Below, piece by piece: positions 46,449 through 58,100 of a stretch of DNA of 64,000 nucleotides. A program made the position numbers and the translations under genes. The notes beneath the pieces are model-generated. The model was not told the DNA's origin, made no database searches, and worked only from the letters and a program-made list of their open reading frames with translations. This DNA is from Lingula anatina. Lineage: Eukaryota > Brachiopoda > Lingulata > Lingulida > Lingulidae. Where the stretch lies: contig NW_019775564.1 in the NCBI RefSeq assembly GCF_001039355.2, positions 191,136 to 255,135 of the forward strand, written 5' to 3'. Position 1 is the stretch's first letter, and each line of letters starts with the position of its first letter.

Positions 46449-48877
46449 TACACCCCTTCTTCAAAAGAATTCGTCCTCGAATTCTAAAACTTTACAACAT
46501 ACGCTCCTTTTTCATTTTTTTTTAAAGCAAAGCAAATACTAAATAACATAAAATTAAAAACACATTCGACATGAGACAAAAAACATAACCTGAAGGAAGA
46601 TAAAGTAATACTTTTTAGAAAATGCAATTCTTCGTGGATATAGTTCGTATTGACATTTACAGCATTTAATGTGTAGTCCAATAGCACAGATACTTTTTGT
46701 TTGTTTTCTCATGCGGATATTTAAACCTGTTGCTCTCTTATTATGGTCTCTCTTTTATTGGTTGTCATTTTAGATATAGTAGGAATGCATTAAGTGAGAC
46801 GGTACCTTCCCTGTCTAATGAGCAGTATTCACCACAACGTTGCGACCAGCGCATCGTTCATGACGAAGTACCTGTTCATCTTCATATTTGTCTACACTCT
46901 AGCTATCCTCTGTGATGACTATAAGAGAAACACTTGATCATATCAAATTCAATCCACGAATTTTATAAAATTATACCGATAAATAATTAAGTCGCAAAAT
47001 GTGAGAATCTTCCTTAATGCATTTCATCAGTTTCATGTCATCATTATTAACAATCAAATACACTTTTTATATAACAATAATCATCTGTTCAAATATCGAT
47101 AACCAACAATCATAAGATCAATATGCAATATGTTATTAATATGCAGTAACATTGTAAAGTAATTAAAATAAAGCATGCTAATAAATAATGACCATGGTTA
47201 ACACACAATAAAATGTTCATTATTATATATCATAGTACATAGTGATTAAAAATTAATAATAATATTCATCAGAGCTTAATTGTCATGTTAATTCCGTGCA
47301 TCTCGCACAATCTCAATGATAATAATCTGAAATGTCTGAAATCATTGAAGTAACAATAAGAATGAATCATAAAGTCATTAATATTTTGTGATCGTACACA
47401 CACTTCTTACACCAAAAGTTCACTCGCAAAAATTAATGCGTTATGTTTATTATAGACACGTGTAGCAAGTCAAGTCAAATTCAGATTGGATTAAAATTAA
47501 TCTGCATTGTGTTTATATGTTTCGAACTGAATATAGAAAAGTGCACAAGCATGTTAAATGCGCAAACATGTACAATATTCGTTTTTGAATAATTTTCTGG
47601 GATAACTCATTCTAAAATAACGTTTTTGGTTATCTAATGTTTATATTTGTCAAGCTATGCCAATGTTTTGACAGATGTAGTCTGTAGATACAATTACTTA
47701 AATGAACTTTTCTAAATTATTATAGTTATTACTTCACTTCGTAATATGAATGGATCTGTGGTTCTAAGTTTCTTCGGCTTATTAATTAATTTTGTTGCGA
47801 AATTTTATGATCACTACGGTATAGTAAGCACGTATTGTTTACGTGTACTTCTTTTTAGTAAAGTTACTACTAATGCCAATTGCTTGTCCTTGATATACAG
47901 ACCAAATTTCATTGTGAGCAATAAGCTCTATGTCTCGAATAAATTTAAACTAGTATTTGAGATTAATCATCTGTAGAAAATATTTCGTTTTAGAATAGCA
48001 TCTGCCATACAAGTATAAATTTGCTCTTGTCTCTCTCTGTTGTTTGAGTCACTTTCATAATCTCAAATAATCACTAACACTATTGGCAAGAACATGAAGA
48101 AAAATTGTTGAAATAGGGTTTATTAAATAAATCATTGCGTTTCATGTTGAAAATATGCATATTGAATGGAAATACTGCCACAACCCAATATTTATGTGAT
48201 GTTGCTGTGCTATCTTTAGTGTTGTTTTGACAACTTGACACTTGGTTGGAAAATAAAAAATTCATCTTAGTTCACACTGTAGTAGCAAAAAAAAATTTTG
48301 ATTGACACATTAATGACAACTATTTAAAGAGGTCGTTGTTCTAGGGCACTCCGGGGTAATGTCAGCGACTGACTTGTCAAAACATCTCGTCTTTATTTTG
48401 TCAGTTTACTATGCCTTCCATTATGATGTGGCGTTAACCTTGTGATAACTTGTATTACATCGTTCGGATGTAACGTTTACTCATATGAATAAAATCAATG
48501 TTCTTTTTTAAACAGTTCTTCAGAAACAAAATTGTCTACACTCAACACCGCTGAGCGCGCTAATGCTGCCACAACATTACAGTGAGAATTTATAGAATCA
48601 TCATTTCAAAAGGTCAATGCTCATGTTTTTTTTTTAGTGCACACTGCTTTAACTAAAGCCTCATTTGAGAAAATAAAGAGAGGAAATGAGATAGATAAGA
48701 TAGATAGGAAAATAGTGAATCGATTCACATTTAGGGTTCAGTTAAGCTGGATCACTGTGTTGTCCAAATTATACATTTGACCTTTGTGTACTTTTTTTTA
48801 CAATGTGTAAGTGTACTATCTTTTTATTTACCAGTGTATCGATTATCGAACTCGTCTCGAAGAGATGTGTTTCCTTT
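46449..48877 (-). other. Element 2 non-coding region between Pol and 3' LTR
   Basis: 2.4 kb of very AT-rich sequence with no long open frame on either strand and no recognisable envelope gene. Unusually long for this position in a Ty3/Gypsy element. It could be a decayed extra gene or a captured sequence. Confidence 0.6.
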
Positions 48878-51800
48878 TTAATTTCTACGTTTTCTTCGTC
48901 TTCCTTGTAACGTCTTATTAATGTGATAATCTCTTTTTAATGCATCTGAAATATTTTCTTCAGGTTCCCAGGAAGTGTTCTTATAACCCTTCCATTTTAC
49001 TTTGTAATGTCTCTTTGCGTTTATATTCTTACAACATAACAATTTTTCTACTTCATAATATTCGTACGCGTCTTGCTTACTGTCCGATGCAAAATCCGCT
49101 TTTTCTGTGTCATGAATGTCTCTATCTTGTGTTTCACTGGTCGTTTTATTCCCATTTGATTTGTTGTCTTGTTCATAATTACTTTCATTCAGCCTTTTAT
49201 ATTTATTGTAATCTTTAGGGTCATAATACATTTTCAATCTATTTGCATGAACAGGCGATTTATGTTCCTTGTGTGTTTTACAATCTCTCAAATAATACGT
49301 ACACCCTGTTGATAATATCTTTGTAATGTAATATGGTCCTTTGTACTTGGTGTACAATTTAGAACTTAATCCTTTAGGTGTCATTGGTGTATATATCCAA
49401 ACTCTATCACCTACTTTATAAATCGGTTGCTTTGACTTTAGGGCATACCTTTCTTTATACTGTTTCTGAGTTGCTTCCCTATTCTTTGTTGCAATTTCTT
49501 TTGCCGTTTTAAGGGTATCTTTCAGTTCTTCAATGTACTGAGGTAGATTTTTATTCTCATGACATTCAGGGATCAAATCACTATCCAATGGTGTACGCAT
49601 TTCTCGTCCAAAAACTAAATAATAAGGAGAAAACTTTGTGGACTGCGTACAAGGAGTTGCACGTAATGCCATCATTACTCCTGGAAGTATATCAGGCCAA
49701 TTAGTTTGATCTTTCTCACAATATGCTCTCAAAGTTTGAGCAATTATTGAATTAGTTCTTTCACAGGCTGCGTTACTTTGTGGATGCCATGCACTAGTAT
49801 GATAGCGCTTTATGTGGAATAATTTACATAACGATTGAATAATTTGAGATAAAAAATTCTTTCCTCGATCAGAAACGAGATATGACGGACAACCATATCT
49901 TGTAAAGACTTCTCTGTAAAGAGTCATGGCGATTTCTTCGGCTTCCTGAGTTTTCAAAGGTATTGCTTCAGCAAAATTAGAAAAAGAACGCGTTACCAAC
50001 AAAATGTACTTATATCCTTCTTTTGATTTGATTAAGGGACCTAATATATCCATGTGCATTTTTTCAAACACGCCTGCGATGGGTAAAGGGTTCAAAGGTG
50101 CTGGAGCATCTCTACGTAAATGCTTAACCTTTTGACACACTTCACATGATTTGACGTACTCCGTGACGTCTTTGTAAAGTGATTTCCAAAAATACTTATT
50201 CCTAATGGAGGCAAAAGTTCTATCACAACCTTGATGACCACCGGCTGTTAATGAATCATGATATGCATGTAAAACATCACTCCTTAGTGTTACTGGAATT
50301 ACTAATTGTCTTATTATTCTCATCTTTTCTGGCATTCCCCGTGTACGAGGTTGATACAGATGATACAAAATATCATCTATCATTACATATTGTTCTGATT
50401 CTGCGATGATTTTACGCGCTTGTTTTAAATCACTAGGTAAATCACTTTGTTCTAGGTAACGTATTGTATCTTGAAACTCGAGGCATTCGCGTTGATCTTG
50501 TTTTAATTTCTCTTTATCGTTTACATTTGTTACATCAACACTGTTCATGTTATCATATTCACTTAAATCATGTTCAATTCTTTTATCTGTATGTTTTGGT
50601 AAGAAAAGTTTAGCTTGGGTCCAATGTTTATCTTGACACATGTCAATATGACCTTTTCTTAACTGACTGTTGTTAACAGTATCCAAAACATTTACTGGTT
50701 CATATTCGCGTCTTGATAATGCGTCAGCTGGGTTTGTTTTTCCAGGTCTGTGTATTATTTCAAAATCTAGGACTTGTAATTTTAATGACCATCTGATAAG
50801 CCTGCCAGATGTATGTTTAACATTTTGTAACCACGAAATCGCTTTATTATCTGTATACACTTTGAAGTGGTTGTTGGCCAAATACTGTTCAAATTGTTTT
50901 ATCCCTTCAATAACTGCCAAACATTCTAATTCATGAATTGTGTAGTTCTTTTCGGCGTTGTTTAAAGATCTTCCTCCATACGCAATGACTCTATCATGGT
51001 TGTTGTCATTCTTTTGACCTAAAATATAACCTATAGCTGTAGTAGATGCGTCCGTCGTTAGTGTAAACTCGCGCGACATATCTGGATAAGCCAGTATTGG
51101 TGGTGACATTAAAGCTTCTTTTAATGTTTGAAATGACGCTTCACATTCAGGACTCCATAAGAATTGTACATCTTTCCTTAAAAGTTTATTTAAGGGATCT
51201 GCTATTTTGCTGAAACCTTTTATAAATTTTCTGTAGAAGTTACACAATCCTAGAAAACTTCTTACATCTTTTACAACTTTTGGTGTTGGAAACGATTTTA
51301 TGGCTTCAAGATTTTTCTCGTCTGGTCTTATTCCATTTTTATTTATTACATGACCTAAATATTTAGCTTTTGGTGTTGCAAACTTACATTTTGATGGTTT
51401 AAGTCTGAGGTTTGCAGATCTTAGTTTTTGGAATACTTGATTTAAATGTTTTAAATGATCTTCAAACGTCTTACTCATGACCAAAATGTCATCAATGTAT
51501 ATCAGTATTGTTTTCCAATTCATGTCTCTAAAAACGTGACTCATTAAGGCCTGGAAGCTTACACCGGCGTTACGAAGGCCGTACGCTAAACGTAAGAATT
51601 GGAAGTGCCCGTGGTGTGTGATGAACGCAGTCTTGTGTTTAGTTTCAGGGTCAAGAGGTAATTGCCAGTATGCACCTGCCATATCTAAACTAGAGAAATA
51701 TTTAGCACCTGATGTACCTATCGTTTCAAAAACATCTTCTAAACGTGGAAGTGGCCAGTGCATTGGTTTTGTAACTTTGTTCAACTTCCGGTAATCAATC

Positions 51801-52324
51801 GCGAACCTGTATTCTCCATTTTTCTTTTTTACAAGTACTACTGGACTACTGTACTCACTCATGCTTTCTTCGATTATACCGTGTTGTAACATTTCGTCTA
51901 CTTGTTTGACAATTTCATCTTTCAGCTTCGGTGACGTACGATAAAACGTTTGTTTCACAGGGATATCATTTATTGTGTCAATTCTATGCTGATACATATT
52001 TGCTGAACCTAATTCTGATAGATTGGTAGCAAAAACTTCACGATTACGTCCTAACAACATTTTCAACTGTTGTTTCTGATCTTCACTCATGTCTGAATTG
52101 GCAAAGTTTATATTTAATTCATCTGCATTCCGCAATGCTTCTTGATCTGATAACGTAACACCTTTTTGTGCTGTGTCTCCTTTTGACATTTCATTTAAAG
52201 CACTGATGCTTGCCAGACTCACTGAACTCGCAACAGCTAATATTGTTCTTTTAGGAATGAAAATACTTTCATCGCTAGGGTTCATTATTCTGTAAGCAGA
52301 TTTATTTTTATCAATGGAAACCAA
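48878..52324 (-). CDS. Element 2 Pol: RT, RNase H, integrase, chromodomain
   Basis: 1,148 open codons. The initial GTG is not a real start, since translation should enter from the overlapping Gag-protease frame. Order: RT with L-I-Y-I-D-D-I-L-V-M-S, RNase H (T-D-A-S-T-T-A-I-G, E-L-E-C-L-A, Y-T-D-N-K-A-I), integrase zinc finger (H-D-S...G-G-H-Q-G...C-E-V-C) and integrase core (M-D-I-L-G-P, V-S-D-R-G-K-N-F, A-A-C-E-R-T). It finishes with a ~55-residue chromodomain (Y-E-V-E-K-L-L, H-Y-K-V-K-W-K-G-Y, T-S-W-E-P-E-E-N-I) near residues 1085-1140. The chromodomain places the element with chromoviruses, where it is known to guide integration towards marked chromatin. No internal stop. Confidence 0.95.
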   Translation of the reverse strand: MVSIDKNKSAYRIMNPSDESIFIPKRTILAVASSVSLASISALNEMSKGDTAQKGVTLSDQEALRNADELNINFANSDMSEDQKQQLKMLLGRNREVFATNLSELGSANMYQHRIDTINDIPVKQTFYRTSPKLKDEIVKQVDEMLQHGIIEESMSEYSSPVVLVKKKNGEYRFAIDYRKLNKVTKPMHWPLPRLEDVFETIGTSGAKYFSSLDMAGAYWQLPLDPETKHKTAFITHHGHFQFLRLAYGLRNAGVSFQALMSHVFRDMNWKTILIYIDDILVMSKTFEDHLKHLNQVFQKLRSANLRLKPSKCKFATPKAKYLGHVINKNGIRPDEKNLEAIKSFPTPKVVKDVRSFLGLCNFYRKFIKGFSKIADPLNKLLRKDVQFLWSPECEASFQTLKEALMSPPILAYPDMSREFTLTTDASTTAIGYILGQKNDNNHDRVIAYGGRSLNNAEKNYTIHELECLAVIEGIKQFEQYLANNHFKVYTDNKAISWLQNVKHTSGRLIRWSLKLQVLDFEIIHRPGKTNPADALSRREYEPVNVLDTVNNSQLRKGHIDMCQDKHWTQAKLFLPKHTDKRIEHDLSEYDNMNSVDVTNVNDKEKLKQDQRECLEFQDTIRYLEQSDLPSDLKQARKIIAESEQYVMIDDILYHLYQPRTRGMPEKMRIIRQLVIPVTLRSDVLHAYHDSLTAGGHQGCDRTFASIRNKYFWKSLYKDVTEYVKSCEVCQKVKHLRRDAPAPLNPLPIAGVFEKMHMDILGPLIKSKEGYKYILLVTRSFSNFAEAIPLKTQEAEEIAMTLYREVFTRYGCPSYLVSDRGKNFLSQIIQSLCKLFHIKRYHTSAWHPQSNAACERTNSIIAQTLRAYCEKDQTNWPDILPGVMMALRATPCTQSTKFSPYYLVFGREMRTPLDSDLIPECHENKNLPQYIEELKDTLKTAKEIATKNREATQKQYKERYALKSKQPIYKVGDRVWIYTPMTPKGLSSKLYTKYKGPYYITKILSTGCTYYLRDCKTHKEHKSPVHANRLKMYYDPKDYNKYKRLNESNYEQDNKSNGNKTTSETQDRDIHDTEKADFASDSKQDAYEYYEVEKLLCCKNINAKRHYKVKWKGYKNTSWEPEENISDALKRDYHINKTLQGRRRKRRN

Positions 52325-53339
52325 ACATTTTGCTCCGATAAGTTTTTTTCTTTGACTCGAGCTTTCGTACTGGTTCTAGTAAAGCTACTGAAACAGAGGA
52401 AGAATGTGATATTTTCACTGGTATTAAGCATTCACATCTTGGTGGAATAAATTCTGATTTAAAGTTACGCACTAAACCTAATACAAGTGGACTATACAAA
52501 GGTAAGAGCAAATTATAATCAGGCAATGCCATGCTATCAGACGATAAATCAATTTTTACATTGTGTTTTCTTAAGAAATCTGTGCCTAATATCAAACCTC
52601 TTGGCAATTGACTAAATACGTGGACTTTATGTTTTATGATCACATCTCCAAAACAAAGAGGTAACTCTACTTTTCCTAGAACTTTAATCACAGATCCATC
52701 AACAACTGAAACTTCTTTTAATGACGGTTTTTCGTATTCATTTCGATCCTTTTTTCCTAATTTTGATAAAAGAGATTCTGATACACAAGATATGACGGCA
52801 CCCGTGTCAACCAAAGCATTGACATGCTGTTTGTCGATTTGAATTGATATTAGGTTATTAGCTTGGTAATCGGAAATAATAGAAATTGGCACTTTTCTAT
52901 CTTCAATCTTGTTATAAAACCTTTTTCTTTTTCTTAGTCGTTTGTTTACACGTGCAGAATGACAGACTTTTGCTATGTGTCCTATTTTACCACAACAATT
53001 ACAATTAAAATTGCGAGCAAAACAATCAGGTCTAAGCTGCGTGTACTCACCACATCCCTGACACATCGACCATTTTCTTATTGGATTTCGTTGTTGAGGA
53101 TAGTTTTGACTTCCAGATGATGTTAATTTGTACTCTGAGCGTCGCAGATGCCTGCCACGTTGGTGCATACGTCTGGGACCTATGAATTTTCCTGGATACG
53201 CGAATGGGCTTGCTCTCGTAGGTAAAAAGTTTGTTTCATTTCTGGTTTCGCTTGGTTCGTGCAATATATGGATTGCAGACTGTACATTGGCGGTGTCCTT
53301 AATTGAACTCTGAAGAGTGTCTATTTTCTCTGTTATCAT
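52311..53339 (-). CDS. Element 2 Gag C-terminus and protease
   Basis: 342 codons. The N-terminal part is basic (R-R-M-H-Q-R-G-R-H-L-R-R), followed by two zinc-knuckle-like segments (C-Q-G-C-G...C; C-N-C-C-G-K-I-G-H-I-A-K-V-C). The aspartic protease follows, with A-L-V-D-T-G-A at its active site and L-I-L-G-T-D-F-L later. It overlaps Pol by 14 nt in another frame. The shift falls at a run of seven A (minus strand, plus 52353-52359). Confidence 0.9.
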   Translation of the reverse strand: MITEKIDTLQSSIKDTANVQSAIHILHEPSETRNETNFLPTRASPFAYPGKFIGPRRMHQRGRHLRRSEYKLTSSGSQNYPQQRNPIRKWSMCQGCGEYTQLRPDCFARNFNCNCCGKIGHIAKVCHSARVNKRLRKRKRFYNKIEDRKVPISIISDYQANNLISIQIDKQHVNALVDTGAVISCVSESLLSKLGKKDRNEYEKPSLKEVSVVDGSVIKVLGKVELPLCFGDVIIKHKVHVFSQLPRGLILGTDFLRKHNVKIDLSSDSMALPDYNLLLPLYSPLVLGLVRNFKSEFIPPRCECLIPVKISHSSSVSVALLEPVRKLESKKKTYRSKMFGFH

Positions 53340-53341
53340 TT

Positions 53342-53857
53342 TTATGTCATTTCGTTGACCTCTTCTCGTCGGCTAACTGCGTTTTCTGCAATGCGCGCGT
53401 GGTGCATAAGAGAATCAAAGTCAGAGGGCTCCTTTTGCAATACAAATGGGCGGAGTTCGGGTAGTAACCCATTCATTACCACTGTAAAGGCTGTTTTCTC
53501 ATCTAAACGCGCACGTTTGGCGTCGTGACGCATCGACTCGATGTACTTCTGTACTGGTTCTTCTGGAAGTTGATGACGCTTGAAAAATTCTGAGGCTTTC
53601 TCCCAAGTTTCTCCGGATTTCAGTTCATATCGCTGTCGGAACTCGCGGACAAGCGATTTCCAGTCTTTCTGTACTTCTACTTACCAGTTTAACACTGTTT
53701 GATTCAGTAAGAGAGGAAATAAGGCGGTGATTTGTTCATCTTCTAGTTTTTTATACTGCGTATAGTTTTCAAATTGATTTAACCACCTTTCTACATCTTC
53801 GTTTGTGTTACCAGTAAACTTTTCTGGCGCTAAAGTCAAATCTGACAACATCTTCAT
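53342..53857 (-). pseudogene. Element 2 Gag N-terminus with in-frame stop
   Basis: ATG at 53857 (M-K-M-L-S-D-L). The retrotransposon gag domain follows (W-L-N-Q-F-E-N-Y, F-P-L-L-L-N-Q, F-R-Q-R-Y-E, R-A-R-L-D-E-K). TAA at 53683-53681 interrupts it after L-N-W. The frame then stays open to a stop at 53342, three bases before the next frame's ATG at 53339. The element probably cannot make a full Gag. Confidence 0.85.
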
Positions 53858-54075
53858 TTCTTTTCAGTTATTAATTGTTGCTTGGGTAATGACTTTTGGC
53901 GATTTTCAATACCCAGCATACTCAGTTTTCGCTGCACTGAGGCACTGACGATGTTTGCCCTTGGGTGGATGGCATGAACCCATCGGTGTCTATGCTCCTG
54001 CCGCCGTCATCACCATAACTGTATCACCGTTCCACTTGCCTCGGTAGAGCGGGGATCGATTTTTCCTCCACCACT

Positions 54076-54607
54076 TGTTATAGTGAGGAATGACGACAGC
54101 AGTATTTGGAGCTTTCGAACGTTTATTCACCGACTCCCTCTTCATACAACTTCACAAATATTTATAATCAATTTCTCCGTACTGATCACGCACTTACTTG
54201 TTTTCTTTTCCATTGTCTTTGCGTGATTACAAAATATTTTCCATTCGCATATTGCAAGTCACCGTGCAACATTTCCTTATTAGGTAATCCCTTAGATACT
54301 TGTTTCAATTAAAGATATCTAAAATATTATTTGGATGACTCATACTTGGACCTTATCCAAAACTCAGTTATCATGTGATAAATAGATGATCAAAATTAAA
54401 ATATGTTATGAAATTAACCAATTACATTAACTGTTACTGACTTTGACCTTTTCCATCTTTTTCTGACACTAAAAACATGTTCTACACTTGTTGACTCTTG
54501 GAGAAACTTAACTTACACTCAATAACTCTTTGTCCCTTTTACTCATTTGATTCCGCTTTAATTATTATCTGTGATTAGTGAAAGTGTAAGTAATTTGCTT
54601 TACAACA
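54076..54607 (-). repeat. Element 2, 5' LTR
   Basis: 532 bp. Followed on the plus strand by TAAG, the other half of the target duplication. Confidence 0.93.
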
Positions 54608-54611
54608 TAAG

Positions 54612-55084
54612 GAAGTGTCGGGCATTAAAAAGTTTTACTTAAGAGGTGAGTCGAAATAAACGATTTTTGCACCTAAAAATAATTTTGTTTAAGAGGTTTA
54701 AAAATCTATTTTCATATGCTTTTGATCGAATATAATATATGTATAAGGCATCAAACTGACGCTCATTGTTTCAAGTTTAACAGAGACGTATTATCGTTTC
54801 TCATTCTATGTGCACCCGGGGCTAGTTTGCCCCCGTGGCTCGGGGCAAGTTGGACCCTCGTATTACCCTCAAATCTTTACGACAGAGCTAGAGACCATTG
54901 TTGAAACAAACTTAATGGTTTAAAACTGAAGTTGTTACTTTCTTTTAAAATGAAAATTTATTTTTCGTTTTCATTCATTAAAAGCCTGCTTTATACCATT
55001 ATTAATTTATTCTTAANCATACACACACACACACACACACATACACACATACACATACACACACATACACACATACACATACAC

Positions 55085-55135
<51 letters not shown>

Positions 55136-58100
55136 CACACACTCTTTTTTAACGTAGCACCGGAAGAATAGGGAAATTTTTTTGAAAATTTAACGATTCA
55201 TGGCTAAATAAAGATTAGAGTTACCCTCAGTTAGTTTCTTTAAGTGAGACAGATTTCACATTTATTAACCAAGGCATGCCCCTGCACACGCTCATGAGTG
55301 CACACGTGGCCCGTGTAACTTTAGACGCACTGTGCACGTGTAGAACGTGTTTTTATATACACTTGTCCGGCCAAGGAAGGGTAAAAATGATTTTCTCCTC
55401 AGCGCTCTGGATTAAATAATACAAAGTTCAAATACACAAATACATAGTAAGTACTGAGAGGACAGAGAATGCCTCCAACCACCCCCTCCCTGTATTATAA
55501 ATAATGAACACCAAACGCGGGAAGTTTTGTGAAAAACGACATATGCCCTCTGTTTATTCGTCTTAGTTATTGGAATATGACTACAAAGTTTAAATAGCGC
55601 CCCCAGTATATTTACCTTGACTGCCCAAAACACTGACGTTAAATAAAGGAATGAATGATGAAACATTGAGGGAAAATAATGCAAGAACTGAACTTCCTTT
55701 ACATAAGTTTACAGAAAACAGTCATGATTTAAAACAAACAAACAAAAACATTTTTGTCAGTCCTATTTTCTCATATCGTTCTTAGACCTGTGATAATACC
55801 GCAAGTGGAATATACGTTGTGTAGGCTCTCTAATTAAGCCTCCTGAGTACCTGGGTCTCTATAGTCGATTATCGAAAGTAGGCTGGAGAACATGTCTATG
55901 GTTTATCTTGTGCACTATTCCCAACTCTTTATCATATCCCCACTAAATCATTTGTGTAGGTTCCTATAATTGGAAACTGGGGAGAAGTGAGCATACCACT
56001 GGGGTTAATTGCAACAAAAGCTTTAAACCTCATAGTTATTGAGATGCACTTAGCCACTTGTAACTGAAAACGCAATAAAGTTCTCTTTTGCACAAATTGA
56101 TAATTTGATGGATCCCATTTTGCGGATATTTTAAGCGCTTGTGTTTGTGATCGTGTGTGAGGGAAGCATGTTGTCTTGGTTAACGAATGCCGTTTTGTAC
56201 GAGAACTTTTCTCGGCTGCGCTTAGCTCCCTGGCAGCTTCAGACGACAGCAGGTCGGAGTGCCTGGGATAGCGGGCGTCTCTGTGGACAATGGCAACTGA
56301 TTATGAGAACAATGTTTCATTGGGTAAATTCATCTATATATTGCATTATACACCCCCTTCTCTCTCATAAATATTTTGGAGTAGCTTTAGTCGAAATTAA
56401 TGCCAAGTTTGTTTAGCAACAGAGGAGAGATGTAGTATTTACATGCGAGTTAAACACGTAATGGTTAAAAAAAATCCCCAAAGAATATTTAGGAAAATTG
56501 ATTTCTCTGACAACCGTACGTCTTATATAATTCTTGTCTTAAGGGTTGCGAGGTGTTCTGAGGAAGAAAGCCAGTAGAGTCTCCAGTGAATGGTGACCAT
56601 GTGCAGGGAACGGAGGGTAATTACTCACGCCACGGCTCATTACACAGTTTATTGTTTCCATTCAAGTCACCCTGAAGAACACAGCGTGAAAAGTATTTTG
56701 TTTATAATCCAGCTTGTATTATACATATAGAGGCCGTGGGTCAGGGTCGTGTAAATCAGGTTGAATTGAAGATGCTATTTGCCGTGGAACCAATATTACA
56801 ATTCAGAACCCTAAACCCCTTAATACGAGCAGATCTTTATTTTCACCACGGTTTTGGATAGGGTGTGACTTGGTGATTATTGGGAATTTTAAGTTCATAG
56901 GGTTTTGTTATTTACTGGTCTAACGCACGTCGTTTGTCTTTAATTGCTTTCCACAAGACTGTGGAGTGCATTTATTACAACGTGTCTGTGTCAAGCGTAA
57001 CAATTAACCTTCTCATAGCCCGGAAGATGCCCAAGAACATCCCCATTCACTCTTTTCTAATTGTAGAAGTTTCAGCAGTACTAAATTCCGTGACACAAGG
57101 CATCATGACCCCAAAGTTCCAGATTTACCAGCTAGTTCCCCTATCAAATAAACGAGCAATTTGCTGCCGATAGATCTACATCTAAACCTGCATGGCGGCC
57201 CTGAGCGGACCAGAACACCTGGTAATCAGTAGATGTGTGTTGTCGTGTTTTCTCTGCATGTTAAAGTTCAAGGCAGAGTGCAGAGAAGACACTTGTCTTA
57301 CACGGTTAGAATGCCAAGATAGCCCAGGGCGTTGGTATAATAAACCTCCAAGTATGCTAAAAATATTTCAAATGAGGGGACATCAGATCCAATTAGAATA
57401 TGCCGTGAAGGCATAAGAAGCTGATTCAAGCTGATTCAAAAACAACAATCAATGAACATGTGCTGGTTTGAAGGGCATGCAAGCGTCACTTTTGGCGTCA
57501 ACTTTCGCGTATCCGACAAGCAGAGTTCGTGAACTATTAAAGTTAATAAGCAGTATAGTCGTGCAGTAATCTGAAAATGGGTTGTAGTCTGCAGTGAACT
57601 GCCCCTAAGGGATCGTGCGCGTGTATTAAGAGATACCGAGTACATAAAACATAATGGTAACCATTAACTTTTTCTAGTGGTTTTATAATGGGTACCAACA
57701 GAGCCACTCAGAATGATTGCATTTTTAGTTGTTTTTTTTATGCAGAAGAATATACTCATGCAAAGTTTTATAAAATACTGTTGGGATGGTTTGATGCCAC
57801 CTGTAAACTTGAGTTGACAGTGTGCGCTTCCTAATAGATCTTGTAACTTATTGCTAAATGTGAAACTAGCCATGTGAGATGTGGGTGGGAGGGGAAGTGG
57901 GGGCAAATTGAATATATATATATGTGTGTGTGTTTTCTATAGGGAGGTACATGTCTGTAGTACACAGAATATTCTGAGCATCAACACAGAGATCGAGGCG
58001 CCCAGAATAATCTAATTCTAATGTATTATGTCCAAAATCCTTGGTTTACTTAATTATTTTTGACCTATAAAATAATTTTAGAAGACACCGTTATGATGAA

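Larger units (their letters stand above)
45925..54607 (-). mobile_element. Chromodomain Ty3/Gypsy LTR retrotransposon (element 2)
   Basis: An 8,683-bp element on the minus strand. LTRs 45925-46448 (524 bp) and 54076-54607 (532 bp) differ by few substitutions and small indels. On the element strand they begin TGTTGTAAA and end ...CTATAACA. A TAAG target duplication (45921-45924, 54608-54611) flanks the element. A purine tract (GAAGAAGGGG, minus strand near 46453-46462) precedes the 3' LTR. A TGGTGGAGG primer-site-like start lies 2 nt inside the 5' LTR, but its tRNA is not recognised. Gag has one stop and Pol is shifted relative to Gag-protease. About 2.4 kb of non-coding DNA lies between Pol and the 3' LTR. 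Confidence 0.95.

Noticed and set aside
54030-54075. tRNA-like wording ('ggtagagc', ending cctccacca) beside the element 2 5' LTR
   Set aside because: It does not fold as a tRNA: the T-stem does not pair. Treated only as a possible primer site.
56290-56330. Possible first coding exon (gacaATGGCAACTG followed by GTAAAT)
   Set aside because: No downstream exon with matching phase or family could be found.
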